A stretch of 64,000 bases of DNA from Siphonodentalium dalli. Its lineage: Eukaryota; Mollusca; Scaphopoda; Gadilida; Siphonodentaliidae. The position numbers and the translations under genes are program-made. The notes under the pieces were generated by a model. It ran no database searches and was not told the origin of the DNA. It saw only the letters and a program-made list of their open reading frames with translations. This document shows, piece after piece, positions 36,346 through 48,267 of the stretch; position 1 is the first letter of the stretch, and the number at the start of each line of letters is the position of its first letter. The stretch covers positions 217,528,373 through 217,592,372 of the forward strand of contig CP136061.1 in assembly GCA_032622095.1 (NCBI GenBank), written 5' to 3'.

Positions 36346-37055
36346 TCCCTCAAAACAAATAGAGTGTATGTAACAGTTGACATAATACTTATAGCTGTGT
36401 TAAACAGCCTAGCCTATCATCTTTAGCAGGATACATATATGGGGGACATGTTACGAATCATTATCTAATAAGGAGTGTTAATGGTACACACTCTGTGTGA
36501 TCAATGTAAAAGCGGCTGACTTAGCTGTCCTGCCTGCACAATAAAGAATACCCAGTCACGTCTCACTACATAAAGTCAGAAAAATCAACTGATAGAATAA
36601 GAGGTACTATGAACATTGTTCCTCATAGTATGGTATATCCTTTTGAAAATTGGTGTGTGAACAATTATTACTTCCGTATTAATTCTCCTAATGTATAAGA
36701 ATAGTTCAATGTACAATGTTTCTCTTATTCTTAAAGATGCTCTATGTCTTCTCATCAAAACATCCAACAACAACAACAAAAATTCCCATGCCACTCATTT
36801 TGAAGATTTGTTTTGTTATTCCAAAAAAAAAAACCATGGGAGAAACATCTGTGGCTGCATGATTCACTTCAGAGTGTTTTAAAAGATAGATTTTTAATAA
36901 ATAGTAACATATCCTGCACCAGTTGAAGGAAATAACATAGAAAAGATAATATTTCCTCATGACAACAAAAGCTCATGATGACTGTTGGCGGGTCTCTGAG
37001 ACTAAAAATTATTATTTTACACCTCTGAAACATTACAGAATGTTCAAGAGAGCAT
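36346..37055. other. No gene recognised
   Basis: Several overlapping short frames on both strands, none above 95 codons and none with conserved content. Confidence 0.4.
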
Positions 37056-37059
37056 TTGA

Positions 37060-37446
37060 ATGAGACCAGAGGGTGAATTAAGTGGCGCTCTCCCGCACAG
37101 CAGGCTAGCATCACCAAATTCACCCTCTGAGGACCTCTTTCCGCTTTAGGCCTCAACTGCTATGGGAGACCAACTCAGCAAGAATCAGATTGATGTTCAC
37201 CCATTAGTCACCTCGATTATGTATTCTATCTTCTACAAATTAGGGGATATAGAAATTCAACAGAAGGGAAAAAGTAACCAAGAACAATGTTTCTTTGAGA
37301 CTATAGATACTTCCCAGAAGATGCGGCCCAAGCAGAATGAGGTCCCCAGAGGGTGAATTTTGTGATGCTAGCCTGCCGTGTGGGATAGCATCACTAAAAT
37401 CGCCCTCTGGGGACCTCATTCTGCAAATGTTAGACACACTAAATTA
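37060..37446. mobile_element. Foldback MITE, GAGGTCCCC family, internal region inverted
   Basis: Outer blocks agagggtgaattaagtgg and ctggggacctcattctgc flank an internal region containing atacttcccagaag. This is the reverse complement of the internal region at 29790, so the core is flipped relative to that copy. The overlapping frames are repeat-derived. Confidence 0.75.
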
Positions 37447-37612
37447 AGCCTTGGTTCAGAGAGGACATACACCAAGAGTTCTGTCACACTACAGGGTAAC
37501 ACGGCAGTAATTTCCAAAGTCTAGATTTGCCCAAAAGAAATATAACCTTAGGATTGTTAGGATAGCTTGCATATATAGTTTTGAAGCATCCTTTTTCAAT
37601 CTAAATTAGCCT

Positions 37613-37853
37613 TTAACCCATTGATGACGGGAGACGCGCTGGTGCAGCATTAAAGATACTGTGCCAGTGTGTTCTCTCATATATAGGGAGCCTTGGATAT
37701 ATACTTGAAACAAGAATGCACTGGCACTGGTAAATATTGTTAGGCCAATGTATTCTCTTATATGCGAGGATCCCGATGGGAGACTATCATGTATAAGAGA
37801 ATGCATAGGGTTTTTTTTTTTTTTTCAGGAAGCTCCAGACATTGAAGGGTTAA
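37613..37853. mobile_element. TTAA-type MITE, complete copy
   Basis: TTAA at 37613-37616 precedes cccattgatgacgggag, and the right end attgaaggg is followed by TTAA at 37850-37853. The interior has gctggtgcagcattaaag and two inverted attctcttatat blocks. A T-run at about 37811-37825 interrupts it. Confidence 0.7.
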
Positions 37854-39560
37854 TGCTGGCAATATGGAATTCTTTTCCAAACAGCTATCCAAGTTATATA
37901 TGACAAATTTTTACAGGTTTCTAACTTTCATTTAAAATATAGCCTATAATATAGTTGTACCATTTGCTCCCCCTGGGTATCTTACACAAAAATAAAACCC
38001 CATCCCCAAATCTGTTTGCAATAACTTTTTTTTGCAAAAAGTTCATTTCTCGCTGTTTCACAACTTTATAAGCCATAATAAATATATAATATTGAAATTA
38101 TTTTCTGGTCATAATTATGTAGGCTGCTAATTAAGTGGTAGGGGATATTGAGTTGCAGACATCTTACCTCCACCCCAAATCTTACTCCAAGAAAAAAATT
38201 TCTCAGAAAATAGTGCACTGTTTAGTTTCCATATCAAAATTTGGACATCATAATTGCTATCTTAGATAGGCTACTAGCCATGGGTGGGGTGTTTCGTTTT
38301 ACAAGGTTGACTAAAAAATAAATCTCTTTTCTCGTTATTTCATGGGTATGGGGGATGTCCAGGGTGAGGGAGATGATATCCCAGGAGGGAGGTGGGAGAT
38401 ATCTTGTTACATCACCCTTACCCCACTTTTATACATAAATATATTTAAGTATCTGCAGGCAACATATATGTCCACATTCCAAGATATATGATTGCGATGC
38501 AGAACTTGAGTAGACCATACAAGGCTTTGTTTGCATAGTCATTTTGACGCATGCTTTCGCTCAGGTTAAGATAGGTTCAAGCTACACAATTGACTGACTG
38601 TGAATGCCATAATAGGCACAATTGACAGTATCATGTTAATAGGCAAAATATTTGAAAACATAAGTACGGCAAAAATTCTTCAGCCAGACACAAGAGAGAA
38701 ATGGGCCAATTGTCACTGTAAAGTCAGCTAGTCTGAGTGGGATTGTTATTCAACTGTCAATGGCTCTTGCCATGTGTGACAAATTCTCAATGGGAAGTCT
38801 TGGTGTGTTGGTTTGTTTGGATTATTTACGAATACCCAGAATTATACATCTCTAAATCCCTGGTAAACACTGCACCTTGAGGTGAAAACATTTGTGATAC
38901 ATGCACTGTTAATCTCAGCTGTTCAGACATAGAATGTGGCTAAATATGTTAATTTAAGTTCCACACTAATTCCCATGCATTATATATTGCTGACATCTGA
39001 ATGAGAAAATCATGAATGAGTGAATATTTCCTCAAATATTACTTCCTGTCCATCAATTTGCATCAAAACAATGTGATGTATGTTTGGCATGACTGGCAGT
39101 GCACCTAGTGTGTTCCTACATTTATTTTGAAGCGCACTTTTCTGAATTTTAAAAATTCCAATGCATTTTTTTCAACTTTTTCGTTATGTAAAGTGAAGTA
39201 ACCCAAATAAACAATTTATTGCATGAAATTCACTGTCCAAGTTGTGTTTTTATCTTGGTAGTAGATGAATATCAATAGTACGTAGCTGATTCTCCATCTC
39301 TTTATAAATCAAATTTACCTTGCCACTCCCCCTCGCCCACTCACAATTACTAGCTTTATTTAGTTGATGTTCATGCATGAGATGGCGAGGCATGTTTTTC
39401 GGTGATAAAACATTGTTTGAGTCAGTTTTGTGGAAGGGGCAATGTTCAGACCTTAATATCCATCCTCCCGACACCTGGCAAACTTTGTTTTACCCAAAAA
39501 TTTCTTTGTTGCCATCATAACCTAAAATAAGAAGCAAAATCTATAATATATAAAATAATG
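37854..39560. other. No gene recognised
   Basis: AT-rich, no frame above 75 codons, no inverted ends noticed. Confidence 0.4.
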
Positions 39561-39564
39561 CATA

Positions 39565-39620
39565 ATTGGCACAGGATCTTTAATGCTGCACCAGCGCAGC
39601 TTCCGTCATGAAACCTTTCA
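39565..39620. repeat. TTAA-type MITE end fragment
   Basis: The words ctttaatgctgcaccagcg and cttccgtcatgaaa match the right end of the CCCTTTCATG family. Confidence 0.6.
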
Positions 39621-39624
39621 ATAC

Positions 39625-39985
39625 CACATACTTATTGATGAGTAGTTCCCTTAGGAGATGTTCAGATAATAATTAGTTCAACAAATGACCAGTTTGTTGA
39701 ACTTATTATCTGAACATTTCCCACCAAAGAATATGAATCTTTCTGCGCTTGTATTAGCTTTTCGTCTGTCTGTCGTCTGCTTTTATTACATGAGCATCCC
39801 TCCAAATGAATAATAGACCATCCCAATGTATACTTGTATAACTGAGTGGAGAATCCATTTAGTGTAGAAAGGGTCAAATGCTCAAACTGGGACTGCCCCT
39901 TTAAGAATGTACTGAGCTGGACTGCACTCAAGTACAACTGATAAACTATTCATGTCTGTACAAGCATTGCCTTTAATCTGAACCT
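39625..39985 (+). repeat. Dispersed repeat Y, copy 2
   Basis: Same order of blocks as 35985-36345, with an added hairpin tagttcaacaaatgaccag near 39672-39700 (ttcaaca...tgttgaa). Confidence 0.75.
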
Positions 39986-40382
39986 CCATCATCTTTTTGT
40001 CATAGGTACAGTGTAGTAGACTACTCCTGAGTGTGAGGGGTTGTATCCATGAGGTCATTCCCCACCCTCACCCAGCCTGACTCAAAAATGATTTTTTTAG
40101 TCATAGTTAGGATTCTGGTATATTTCTGTCATATTACAGTGGGCTGATGCTGGTAGAGATGGGGTTGGCACAGAATTAATCTCAAATAAAAAGACATAGA
40201 TCTCCCACATCAGGTCAGATGTGTTTTTCACTTTTCCATGAGCTCATTATATTGTAGTCCTATGCATCCATGCCCTTATATTAAGAGTACACATTTTTCC
40301 TATATTTATTTTCTAAAAATTGTTGGGAACTTCACTTTGAAATTTGGTAGATGTGATAAATGTGACACATGTTATCACCCCA

Positions 40383-40511
40383 CCCCCCCCCCCCCCCCCC
40401 CCCCCCCCCCCACCACCACCACCACCACCACCACCACCACCCTGTGATGTTCCCCACCCCCAACTGTGATAAAACAAATTCACTATAAATTTGATACTCG
40501 GTCAATTTACC

Positions 40512-40549
<38 letters not shown>
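40383..40549. repeat. Poly-C and (ACC)n tracts
   Basis: A 29-base C run (40383-40411) continues into about ten ACC units, and a second 37-base C run lies at 40513-40549. The minus-strand glycine/tryptophan frame over this region is pure low complexity. C runs of similar length occur at 54559-54586 and 57800-57825. Confidence 0.95.
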
Positions 40550-40550
<1 letters not shown>

Positions 40551-41199
40551 TGAATCCATTTTCAAAGACCATATATATTCCATTTAGTTAAATTAATTAT
40601 TAGTGCTGTTTTAAGACATCTGATGGTCAACATGCCGGCACGTACGTAATCTCATGACACTCCCCATGTCAATTGACCAGGGCTAGCTGTTTGGACGCCC
40701 ATAGCCTGACAGCCAAACAAAGAAAACTGAGTTTTATTGCAATAGATTATGTTATGAAGTGACGAGAAAACTTTATTTTAAATTTCAGTCTGATTTGTCA
40801 ACCCCCAGGCATCCCACAAGATCCCCTGCACCAGCATGCAGCGGCCTATATATGACAAAAACTCATCTTCTGATTTTATCGCTGACCTTTCTTTTGATAG
40901 TCATGAAACAGCTATAAGTTATATCAGTCAGGGTATATGCGAGAGAAGTCACATCTCCCTGGATCAAAATGGGGAGAATTTGCACATTTTATATTATATG
41001 GAGAAAATGACGCTCTCAGCTTGGCTGGATTTATGAAAAGCGAGCATCCATGTACATTAATTGTATACTAACTCATTCTTTATTAGTGTCCCAATTAATT
41101 CCCCCCCCCCCCTCTACGTTTCAGTCTTTTGGACCGGTACTGATAATTGTTAACTGTACATCGGAACTTCTCAGAGTGGCGGCAACTTGAAAGCCATAC

Positions 41200-41371
41200 T
41201 TCAAAAGCACCGACTGTCAACAAAGTCGTGCTACCGTGTGAAGTCATGTGACACAGAACACTTGTTGGCAGAATTACGCATGCGCGTTCGCCATTATCAA
41301 GGGCGAGGTTTTTCTCATTTCGTGTGTTCATCATAAACGAATTTGTGTGTGTTTTATAGCGATTCTCCGAA
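41200..41371 (+). promoter_or_regulatory. Candidate promoter / 5' leader of the CLIC gene
   Basis: This stretch just before exon 1 is richer in CpG than its surroundings and has no TATA box. It contains GTCATGTGAC (41243-41252), an E-box of the MITF/TFE type, ACGCATGCGCGT (41276-41287), close to the NRF-1 consensus, and GCCATTAT (41290-41297), which has a YY1-like CCAT core. The sites are seen; their function is inferred. The tract gtgtgtgttttatag ending at 41359 could also be a splice acceptor, in which case the transcription start lies further upstream. Confidence 0.4.
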
Positions 41372-41450
41372 ATGTCAGAAGAAGATCAAATTCTGGAAAG
41401 TGTGGACGATGAAGACGATGGGAAAACCATGGTTTAATTTGTTCATAAAG
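41372..41450 (+). CDS. Clic: CLIC gene exon 1 (frameshifted in this sequence)
   Basis: This exon would supply the N-terminal strand of a chloride intracellular channel protein, ending in LFIK, the counterpart of LFVK before the thioredoxin-like active-site loop of vertebrate CLICs. The frame ttt aat ttg ttc ata aag (F-N-L-F-I-K) ends at 41450 in phase 0, followed by the donor gttaga. The ATG at 41372 opens an acidic leader, MSEEDQILESVDDEDDGK, typical of CLIC N-termini, but that frame meets TAA at 41435-41437. Removing one base in the homopolymer runs between about 41420 and 41435 would join leader and LFIK. Without correction, the ATG at 41409 gives MKTMGKPWFNLFIK in frame. Intron 1 (41451-48267) follows. 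Assembly indel, allele or real use of the second ATG cannot be told apart here. CLIC identity is firm from later exons; this exon is the least certain. Confidence 0.6.
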
Positions 41451-41799
41451 GTTAGATAAACGTATAAATTTCGACCGGATATTTTTCACGCTTTGAATCA
41501 TTCAATGAATGACTGGCGGCCCAATTATATTCAATGCAAGTGATGACATACTGCCGAGTACCGTGCACTTCAGACAGTAACCCATGACGGCTGTATCTAG
41601 AGTAATCGTCTCAAATCACAACATTATAGCCTTATAGGCACCCTTTCCTCTCTTTTGATGACTTAATTTGAAAAATTACCACATTGCTACTCAAAATTAT
41701 TTTTGTATGTCTCTTGCTAAGTTTCATAGTCATATAAATTGAATTGTAATTTGTATATAAATATGAATTAGCTCATTGAGTCACTTTTACTCTTTAGAC

Positions 41800-42595
41800 T
41801 CAAGTGGGAGGTCAAGTGACTTATTTTGAATGGGGATTTCCATGCAAATCTCCGGAGCAAAAGTTATGTATGACTATGACGCAGTTCTTCGGGAACCAAG
41901 AGCAGGCATATCATTGAACTGAGACATAACATTAGACAGTTAGGCTGCTCCCTAGAAAATTATTAAATTTTGGAATTTTTGAGAATTTTTTTCTGGAATT
42001 ACATGTACATCACATGACCTACGTTTGAAAAATCAATATATAAAATTAAAAATACATACACCAACATTATAATGGAACAAGTTCCAAGTGGACCTGCCAG
42101 GACAACTACCAGTCTAATAAAATGTAGACCATGTTTCATTTCAATCAACTTACTCAGTTACTGTCTATGAAGTCTCATGGTTGAAGGTACGGTACTCAAT
42201 CCGATCAGATGCTCCTAAATTACTATTTTTTTGGCTTTGGGGTAAAAATTATTTTATTTGATTTGAGGAACCTACTAATCAAAGCTCAGAGTGATCAGAT
42301 ATTGATTTTTGTAGTTTGTTATTTCAATTGTTTCTGGGCCAGAACTTGGCAGAAGCACGAGGTCAAATGGACAGTCTTGCAGATAAAGATGGATAACTCT
42401 AAATTCAAGTGGTAATAATTAACCATCTTTATCTGCAAGACCGTCCGTTTGACCTGGTGCTTCTGGCCCAGAAACAATTTGTAACTTTTGCTCTGAAGAT
42501 TTGCATGGAAATCCCCATTCAAAATTGGTCACTTGACCTCCCCCTTATAATATTATCATCACAGTTACTGGACATAAAAGCCCCAAAATAAGGAT
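41800..42595. mobile_element. Long foldback element in CLIC intron 1
   Basis: Arms include gaggtcaagtgacttatttt (about 41811) against aattggtcacttgacctcc, and ttgtttctgggccagaactt against ttctggcccagaaacaattt. The inner arms pair through cagataaagatgg/ccatctttatctg. The core belongs to the gattcgagtcgagg family (14650, 27062). Confidence 0.75.
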
Positions 42596-42634
42596 TTATT
42601 ATAAATCATATTTATAAATTGATATCACTAATAT

Positions 42635-43165
42635 AAATGCTCATGTAATGAAAGCATTGCCAAATAGCCAGACAAACATATCTCAAATAAACGCACTGAA
42701 CACAAAGCAATAGTCATATCGCCTGTTTCCTATAAATAACATACGGTACGATAAAACCATTCCGGATGCCAAATTAATGGAGTTTGGGAAAATTTTCACA
42801 TTTAGTACTGAGTGACTCGTCGCCTTCTATACTTGTTCAATCGAAAGTTGGAAAGACCGGTGTACTGCAACAAATAGTATGTCGGTACACATGGACTTTT
42901 TTCAGAACATTGGTTCCCTTCAAACGATGACATTTACAAACAAAATGGCAAAATCAATGGCGACTCGTCACTTATTGTGAAAAATCTTTCAAACTCCATT
43001 AATTTGGCGTCCAGAATTATTTTATCACTGCAGAGTTGTAGTGGAGTATGTTATTTGTAGGAAAGAGGCGATATATGCACGGTGTTTTGTGTTCAGTGCG
43101 TTTATTTGAGATATGTTTGTCTGGCTATCTGGTAATGCTTTCATTACTTGAGCATTTGTATTCTA
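42635..43165. mobile_element. Foldback MITE with arms of about 180 bp in CLIC intron 1
   Basis: The left arm, with gaaagcattgccaaatagcc, agacaaacatatctcaaata and aacgcactgaacac, is the inverted match of the right arm, with gtgttcagtgcgtttatttg and tggctatctggtaatgcttt. The inner parts also pair (tggagtttgggaaa/tttcaaactcca). Confidence 0.8.
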
Positions 43166-43289
43166 AAGTGGTACCAATTTATAAATTTGATTAAAACTTT
43201 ATTTTTGGACTTTATGTCCTGTAACTGTGGTGTCATACTAATTACTATACAAGAATTCATTTCATGTCACAACGATCGAGTCACCAACA

Positions 43290-43510
43290 ATGACGTCATT
43301 AATCTATCTATCTAAAAGCCAAACTATGTTTGTCACAATTTTGGCGCATTTAAAAATATATCACCCCATGTCCGATTGCGCCCAAATTTTGACCACGTTT
43401 TGAGGCTCACCTTAGAATACTATAAGATTTCAGACATATCGGTACAAGACAACCTGAGATATAACGCTTTTCCGATAGGTTTTCAAGGCGATATTTTACT
43501 GATATAATGC
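43290..43510. repeat. Possible repeat with tctatctatct start
   Basis: It opens with tctatctatctaaaagcc, which resembles the Helitron-like 5' ends, but has no hairpin or CTAG end that I can pair with it. Confidence 0.3.
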
Positions 43511-43904
43511 ATTACCTTCTCTAAAGACAATTGTCGTTTCAGCTTCGCGCAATGCTTGCCATCTTTCTTTATATCGTTATCAGCATGCAGCAGCGATAAT
43601 ATTTTCCTGCATGTCATGTTTGTCAACTGTCATTTTTTACCTCAGATGACTTAAAGGGGCATATATGAGCAGTAAAGAGCATTCCTTATCCACTTAGAAT
43701 ATATGTATGAAAATTGGTGGACTGGTATTGGTCACATGGCCAGGTAGTGTCACAGGATAGGTGCCTGGACCTCAGATGACTTAAAGGGGGACTGAAAACA
43801 CCGATCTTATATCGATAGGGTCTGCGACAAATATTGTGCAACATATATTCGCTTTGTGTGCAGCCCGCTTGAGATGTGTAAAAAGTGAGTGATAGCGTTG
43901 CAGA

Positions 43905-44245
43905 GTGTGAGCCTAATGACACTGAAGGGGTCACTCTCACCAAAAAAAGTGCCGAAGGGTACACAGGATTTTCAAAATGTGCTGAAGGGTACACAGGGTT
44001 TGAAATGTCGTTATAAAGGCATTCAGTTTTCGTATCTGCCATGATTTCTGTTAGAAAATAATTGTTTACATTCCAATGAGTATTAAAATGTACCGTACTG
44101 AAAACAAGCTTTCATAAACACAATCTAAGTAATGGTGTTCGTGCCGATCACAAATCCTGTGTACCCTTCAGCACATTTTCAAACCCTGTGTACCCTTCAG
44201 CACTTTTTTTGTTGAGAGTGACCACTTCAGCCCTAATGACAGTAA
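43905..44245. mobile_element. Foldback MITE in CLIC intron 1
   Basis: The left arm, with ggggtcactctcacc, agtgccgaagggtacacagg and tgctgaagggtacacagg, is inverted at 44143-44242. Each arm holds two copies of the gaagggtacacagg unit. The minus-strand 118-codon frame at 43686-44042 crosses this arm and shows the same repeat (NPVYPSA twice). Confidence 0.75.
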
Positions 44246-45990
44246 ATGCACCTGGGCAGATAAATATGTGTTGACATAATTATGTTTTCCTTGTGATATA
44301 AAAATATCAGGATATTTTCTGGCCTTGAGGTTTCCCCCAAGAGTACATCTGTGTTCACACTGTTAGGATTAGAATATTTATGGAGTCGATTTCAGTATAT
44401 TACTGAGGCAGCACAATAAATTGGAATTTATAGGGATCCAAGGCCTTCTAAAATGTGCAAAAATTATAAAAGCCCATAGTATTATTACCACCAAGAACAT
44501 GAAGAAATAGATAATATTAATTATCGAAATTTCTCCAAAAACGAAATTTTGCATGTTGAAACCATTGTTATGTAAACAAAAATGTTAGTGATTTATCCAC
44601 AAAGATCGCTAATCATGTAATAAGTTCAAATATTTGAGTCTACATATTATGTTCAGCATATTTATTAATTGCTTTGTCTTCCTCCAATGTTTAATATCTA
44701 GATTTGATTAAACATTAGTATCTTATTGAGACTGGATTAATTGGACATTGATTGCTAATGTCATTGTAACCTGTAATGTTTATATTTATACCAGGTTTTC
44801 ATATGCAAAATCTCGTTATTTGAGAGCTATTTATAATGAAAATTAGAACAGAGTCTATCTAATAGTACTTTTAAATGTACTTGTTGATTATAGTTGTTTT
44901 ATAGACTTTTATAAAGTTTATCGTCTTTCACATGAACCCACTTCGGAGGTCTTGGGACTCTTTAATTTCTGCTCAAATAAGCCTAGGTGACTTCGGATAG
45001 TACTTGTATTGGCTATGGAGGAGTGGGATCTCATCGACAGATACTGTAGTTAGTTTCACTGAGAAACAAAATAACTGGAGTACTATTTTTATATGGACGA
45101 AAACATTTACCTATACTTATTATTACAATGTATATTCACATAACATGAATTTCAATTCATCACACAACTTGTTGCCCACTGACATGAGGATGGGATATAT
45201 AGAATCAATTTCAAATATTCTTCCAAACGATATATATATATATATGTGTAGCAATGTTCAGCCCTCAAAATTAGGAAAAATGTCTCACAGCAAATTTAAT
45301 ACTGTGGCATGTTAGATTCCACATGTCATGGCATTTCACACGGCATTGCTTATTGCCATGGCCAATTTCAAGGACTGAATGTTGATAAATTTCATGTTTG
45401 AACTGGACTCAGCTGCTGGACCTACCCTTATAATGCATATGTAACAAGAGTTTACTAGTAACAAGAGTAGTAAACGGTTAACTATTAACAATGCTCAAAC
45501 AAAAAAAGCTCATGATTACACCATGAAGATATGTGGCAGATATTTGTGAGGCTGTTTGGTATGTGATGGTTAATATTAGCTAATTTGATGGGATATATCT
45601 ATTGTTGTCCACCTGTCTTTATTGTCAAGTTTGCTACATTGACATGCAGTCAAATTGCAATATTATGCATACGAATTGTGAAACAGGTTTTATCACAATT
45701 AATACTCAGTCAGGCTTATGGCAAATCATCAAAATCATATGCGCTGAACCAGAAACATATTATAGTGAATTTGGACCTGCTGTCTACAATGTAGGAGGTT
45801 CACTTTATCTAAAGTAAACTACTAAAGCCCAGGAAAGTTACTTGAGTAAATATTTATATATTCAAATACAGTTTGACAATATGTACAATGTCTGTCTATT
45901 GTCGATGTTTAATAGTCAGTGTTACATGTGTGTGAAAGTACTTGTCAAATGTCAAGGTTGTTTCAAGATCACACAAGTATACTAACTCAC
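44246..45990. other. CLIC intron 1, nothing further recognised
   Basis: AT-rich intronic DNA. The short frames (up to 103 codons at 45004-45315) have no domain content or splice context. Confidence 0.4.
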
Positions 45991-45997
45991 AGGGTGG

Positions 45998-46084
45998 GCA
46001 GAGATTGTGTAGGTTTAGTGGTGTGATGCATGTATTTCCTGGATAACACCTATATTTTGATAAAACTGTTGGTTCAATCTCTGC
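45998..46084 (+). repeat. tRNA-like relic in CLIC intron 1
   Basis: GCAGAGATTG at the left end and CAATCTCTGC at the right are perfect inverted complements 67 bases apart, like an acceptor stem. The body has an A-box-like taggtttagtgg and a B-box-like ggttcaatctc. The T stem and acceptor overlap, so no normal cloverleaf forms; a SINE-derived relic is most likely. Confidence 0.3.
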
Positions 46085-46089
46085 TCGCA

Positions 46090-48025
46090 CAATGTACATG
46101 TATGCCCTGGTAGAGACAGATATTAAAATGCAGTGTATTTTCTAAACATTTCACTGCGATGTCTGGGTCACTCTGATGGGACAGAAACTCAACAACACTA
46201 TGGGGATTGAGATTTGCAAAATATTTCCAGACAGATTTGGGGCGGGTTCACTTGCATTGCATGTTTTTTCCAATTTATATGTTTGTGGGTAAATAATGTA
46301 GAAATGAATCATAATTTCTTTTTAGAGCTCAGATATTCCCCACATGCCTACATGAGAGTCAAACTATTAGCATGTATAGTTCCATTGATCAAATATACAA
46401 AGCAGTGGTTAATACTATGTTCTATTTTGCTCTTAGTATGTTCGTTAGAAGCTGTGGTGGTAGAAATGATCTTTGTCCATTATTAGGATTTGAGTATTTT
46501 GTCTTCAAATCCTCCTACAGATTTGATCAGGTGGATTTAAAATACCAGAAGTTATTTCATCAGGCAAGGTTATGATATACTCCATATGATAGCTAGCATC
46601 ACTGCTATAAATCAGAATGGTTAACTTATCAAGGTGTATTTGGAAATTGAGTTGAAGATAATAGCTAGCTTCACTGCCATCAATCAGAAACAATCACAGC
46701 ATAGATAGATTACTTCCTGGGAGAAATCAAAGGATTAGTCTTGTAATTCTGAATGCAGTGTAATCTCCTTCTGTTATCTAAGCATTTGTTGCAGCCATAA
46801 TTAATAAGAAGCCTTCTGTTCCCCATTGTCATTGATTGCTGTCTTCCTCCTGTTTAATTTCCTGTCATACAAGCTTTGCATGTTACCTGTCACTAGGGCA
46901 ATTATTCTCAAATGTAGCTGATGTTCATTCGTATAATATAGAGTTTCTGATCTCAGGGATATTTTTGCTTGAAACTGGAGGATGACTGGGGCAGAAAAAG
47001 TGCTGCAAACTCTTTGGAATAGTTTCCCAGACCTACAAAATATCTTGAATCTTGCTGGGAATTACTGTGTTCAATTATCAAAGTTTCCCTGGTATCTGGT
47101 TGATGTGTATTTTAATGTATGAGGTTAAGGCTGAATGAACCCTTGACTTTTAGGTGTGTACTTTTTATTGGGTCTTGATATAAAAAAGTATTACCGTATC
47201 TTTTAGAAACAGATAACACTTGCCTTTTCTGGGACAATGAAAGAGGGTCATATTAAATATTTTCAAAAATGGAAAGTATATAAACATCTGCTTTGTTTTT
47301 GCTGGAAGGCACCTTTCCTTGCTTGGTTGTTTGTATGTTAGTGTGGACAAGTGAAATGGGAATGGAATTTAATTATCTATGCAATAAATTAGCTTTTATT
47401 TTGAGCTAAAGCACTGATTGCATAGGTCTAAAATGTCTGAAAAACATGTTTAATATGGTTGGTGTTTTTATCTTTTAAATTCAAATTTACACAGGGCCTG
47501 TAGAATTATTATGGACAATAAATTTATGCTGGTATCACTTAGAGGATACTTAATATGCCTATGAAACCTAACTATAGTTGAAATACATATCCCGTATCCC
47601 TTGTTGAAATGGGCTGGAAACGATAAATGTGCAACATGTAATAAATGTGATTAACAGAGTGAAAATAAATTTCAAAACCTGTGATTTATTATGATTATGA
47701 GAATGTTCCATGTAAAAACGGCTGAGATTAAAGCATCATTCATTCATTCAAAACAAAATGTTTATGAAAACAGCTATTATACAATCGACATGTATGTATT
47801 TCGTTAACAAATATGGTTTAAAACCACCACAGATGGTAACTAAATACTCATAGATGGGCATTTACATGTACTGCCTTCCCATTGATTCTTTTTGTAGGAT
47901 TTTTTGCTAATAAGTTCAACAAACCAGCGTAAGACTATTGAACACTAATTTTTAGCTGAATGTCTCTGCATATTAATTCAAAGGCAATTCTCTGACTGGT
48001 GCCCCTTTATGGCTATGGCCAACAC
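46090..48025. other. CLIC intron 1, nothing further recognised
   Basis: AT-rich with only short frames. A fragment near 47835-47940 (actaaatactcatagatggg and aataagttcaaca) recalls dispersed repeat Y. Confidence 0.4.
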
Positions 48026-48029
48026 AGCC

Positions 48030-48149
48030 ACTCCTTAACCACAGCAGAATTATGGGTAACTTTTCAGGATTTAGTCGGAAATATGGCTTGTTGCCATTCA
48101 TCGGAAAGCTCAGTGAGTTAAGGAGTCTATTATTTAGGGCATTACTGTA
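48030..48149. mobile_element. Internally deleted MITE just upstream of CLIC exon 2
   Basis: It carries the whole left arm of the 49482-49694 foldback (ccttaaccacagcagaatta to cattcatcggaaagctc) joined to only the last 32 bases of the right arm (ttaaggagtc to cattactgta). It lies about 120 bases before the exon 2 acceptor and has no stop in the exon 2 frame. Confidence 0.8.
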
Positions 48150-48267
48150 CGGGTGGTGTCATAGTGTTCATATAGCATGCAGCTCGGCATCAGCAGGGAG
48201 GACTTTTCATGGTAGTCATTTCTCTTCCTTTTCTGTTGATAATACATTGGTTTTGTCTTTATTTCAG

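Noticed and set aside
40332-40583. A minus-strand glycine- and tryptophan-rich frame
   Set aside because: A translation of C runs and ACC repeats.
43686-44042. A minus-strand frame of 118 codons with repeated NPVYPSA words
   Set aside because: The repeat comes from the doubled unit in a foldback arm; the other arm carries the inverse.
45998-46084. A tRNA gene in CLIC intron 1
   Set aside because: Acceptor-like inverted ends and A/B-box-like words exist, but the T stem overlaps the acceptor and no cloverleaf with an anticodon forms.
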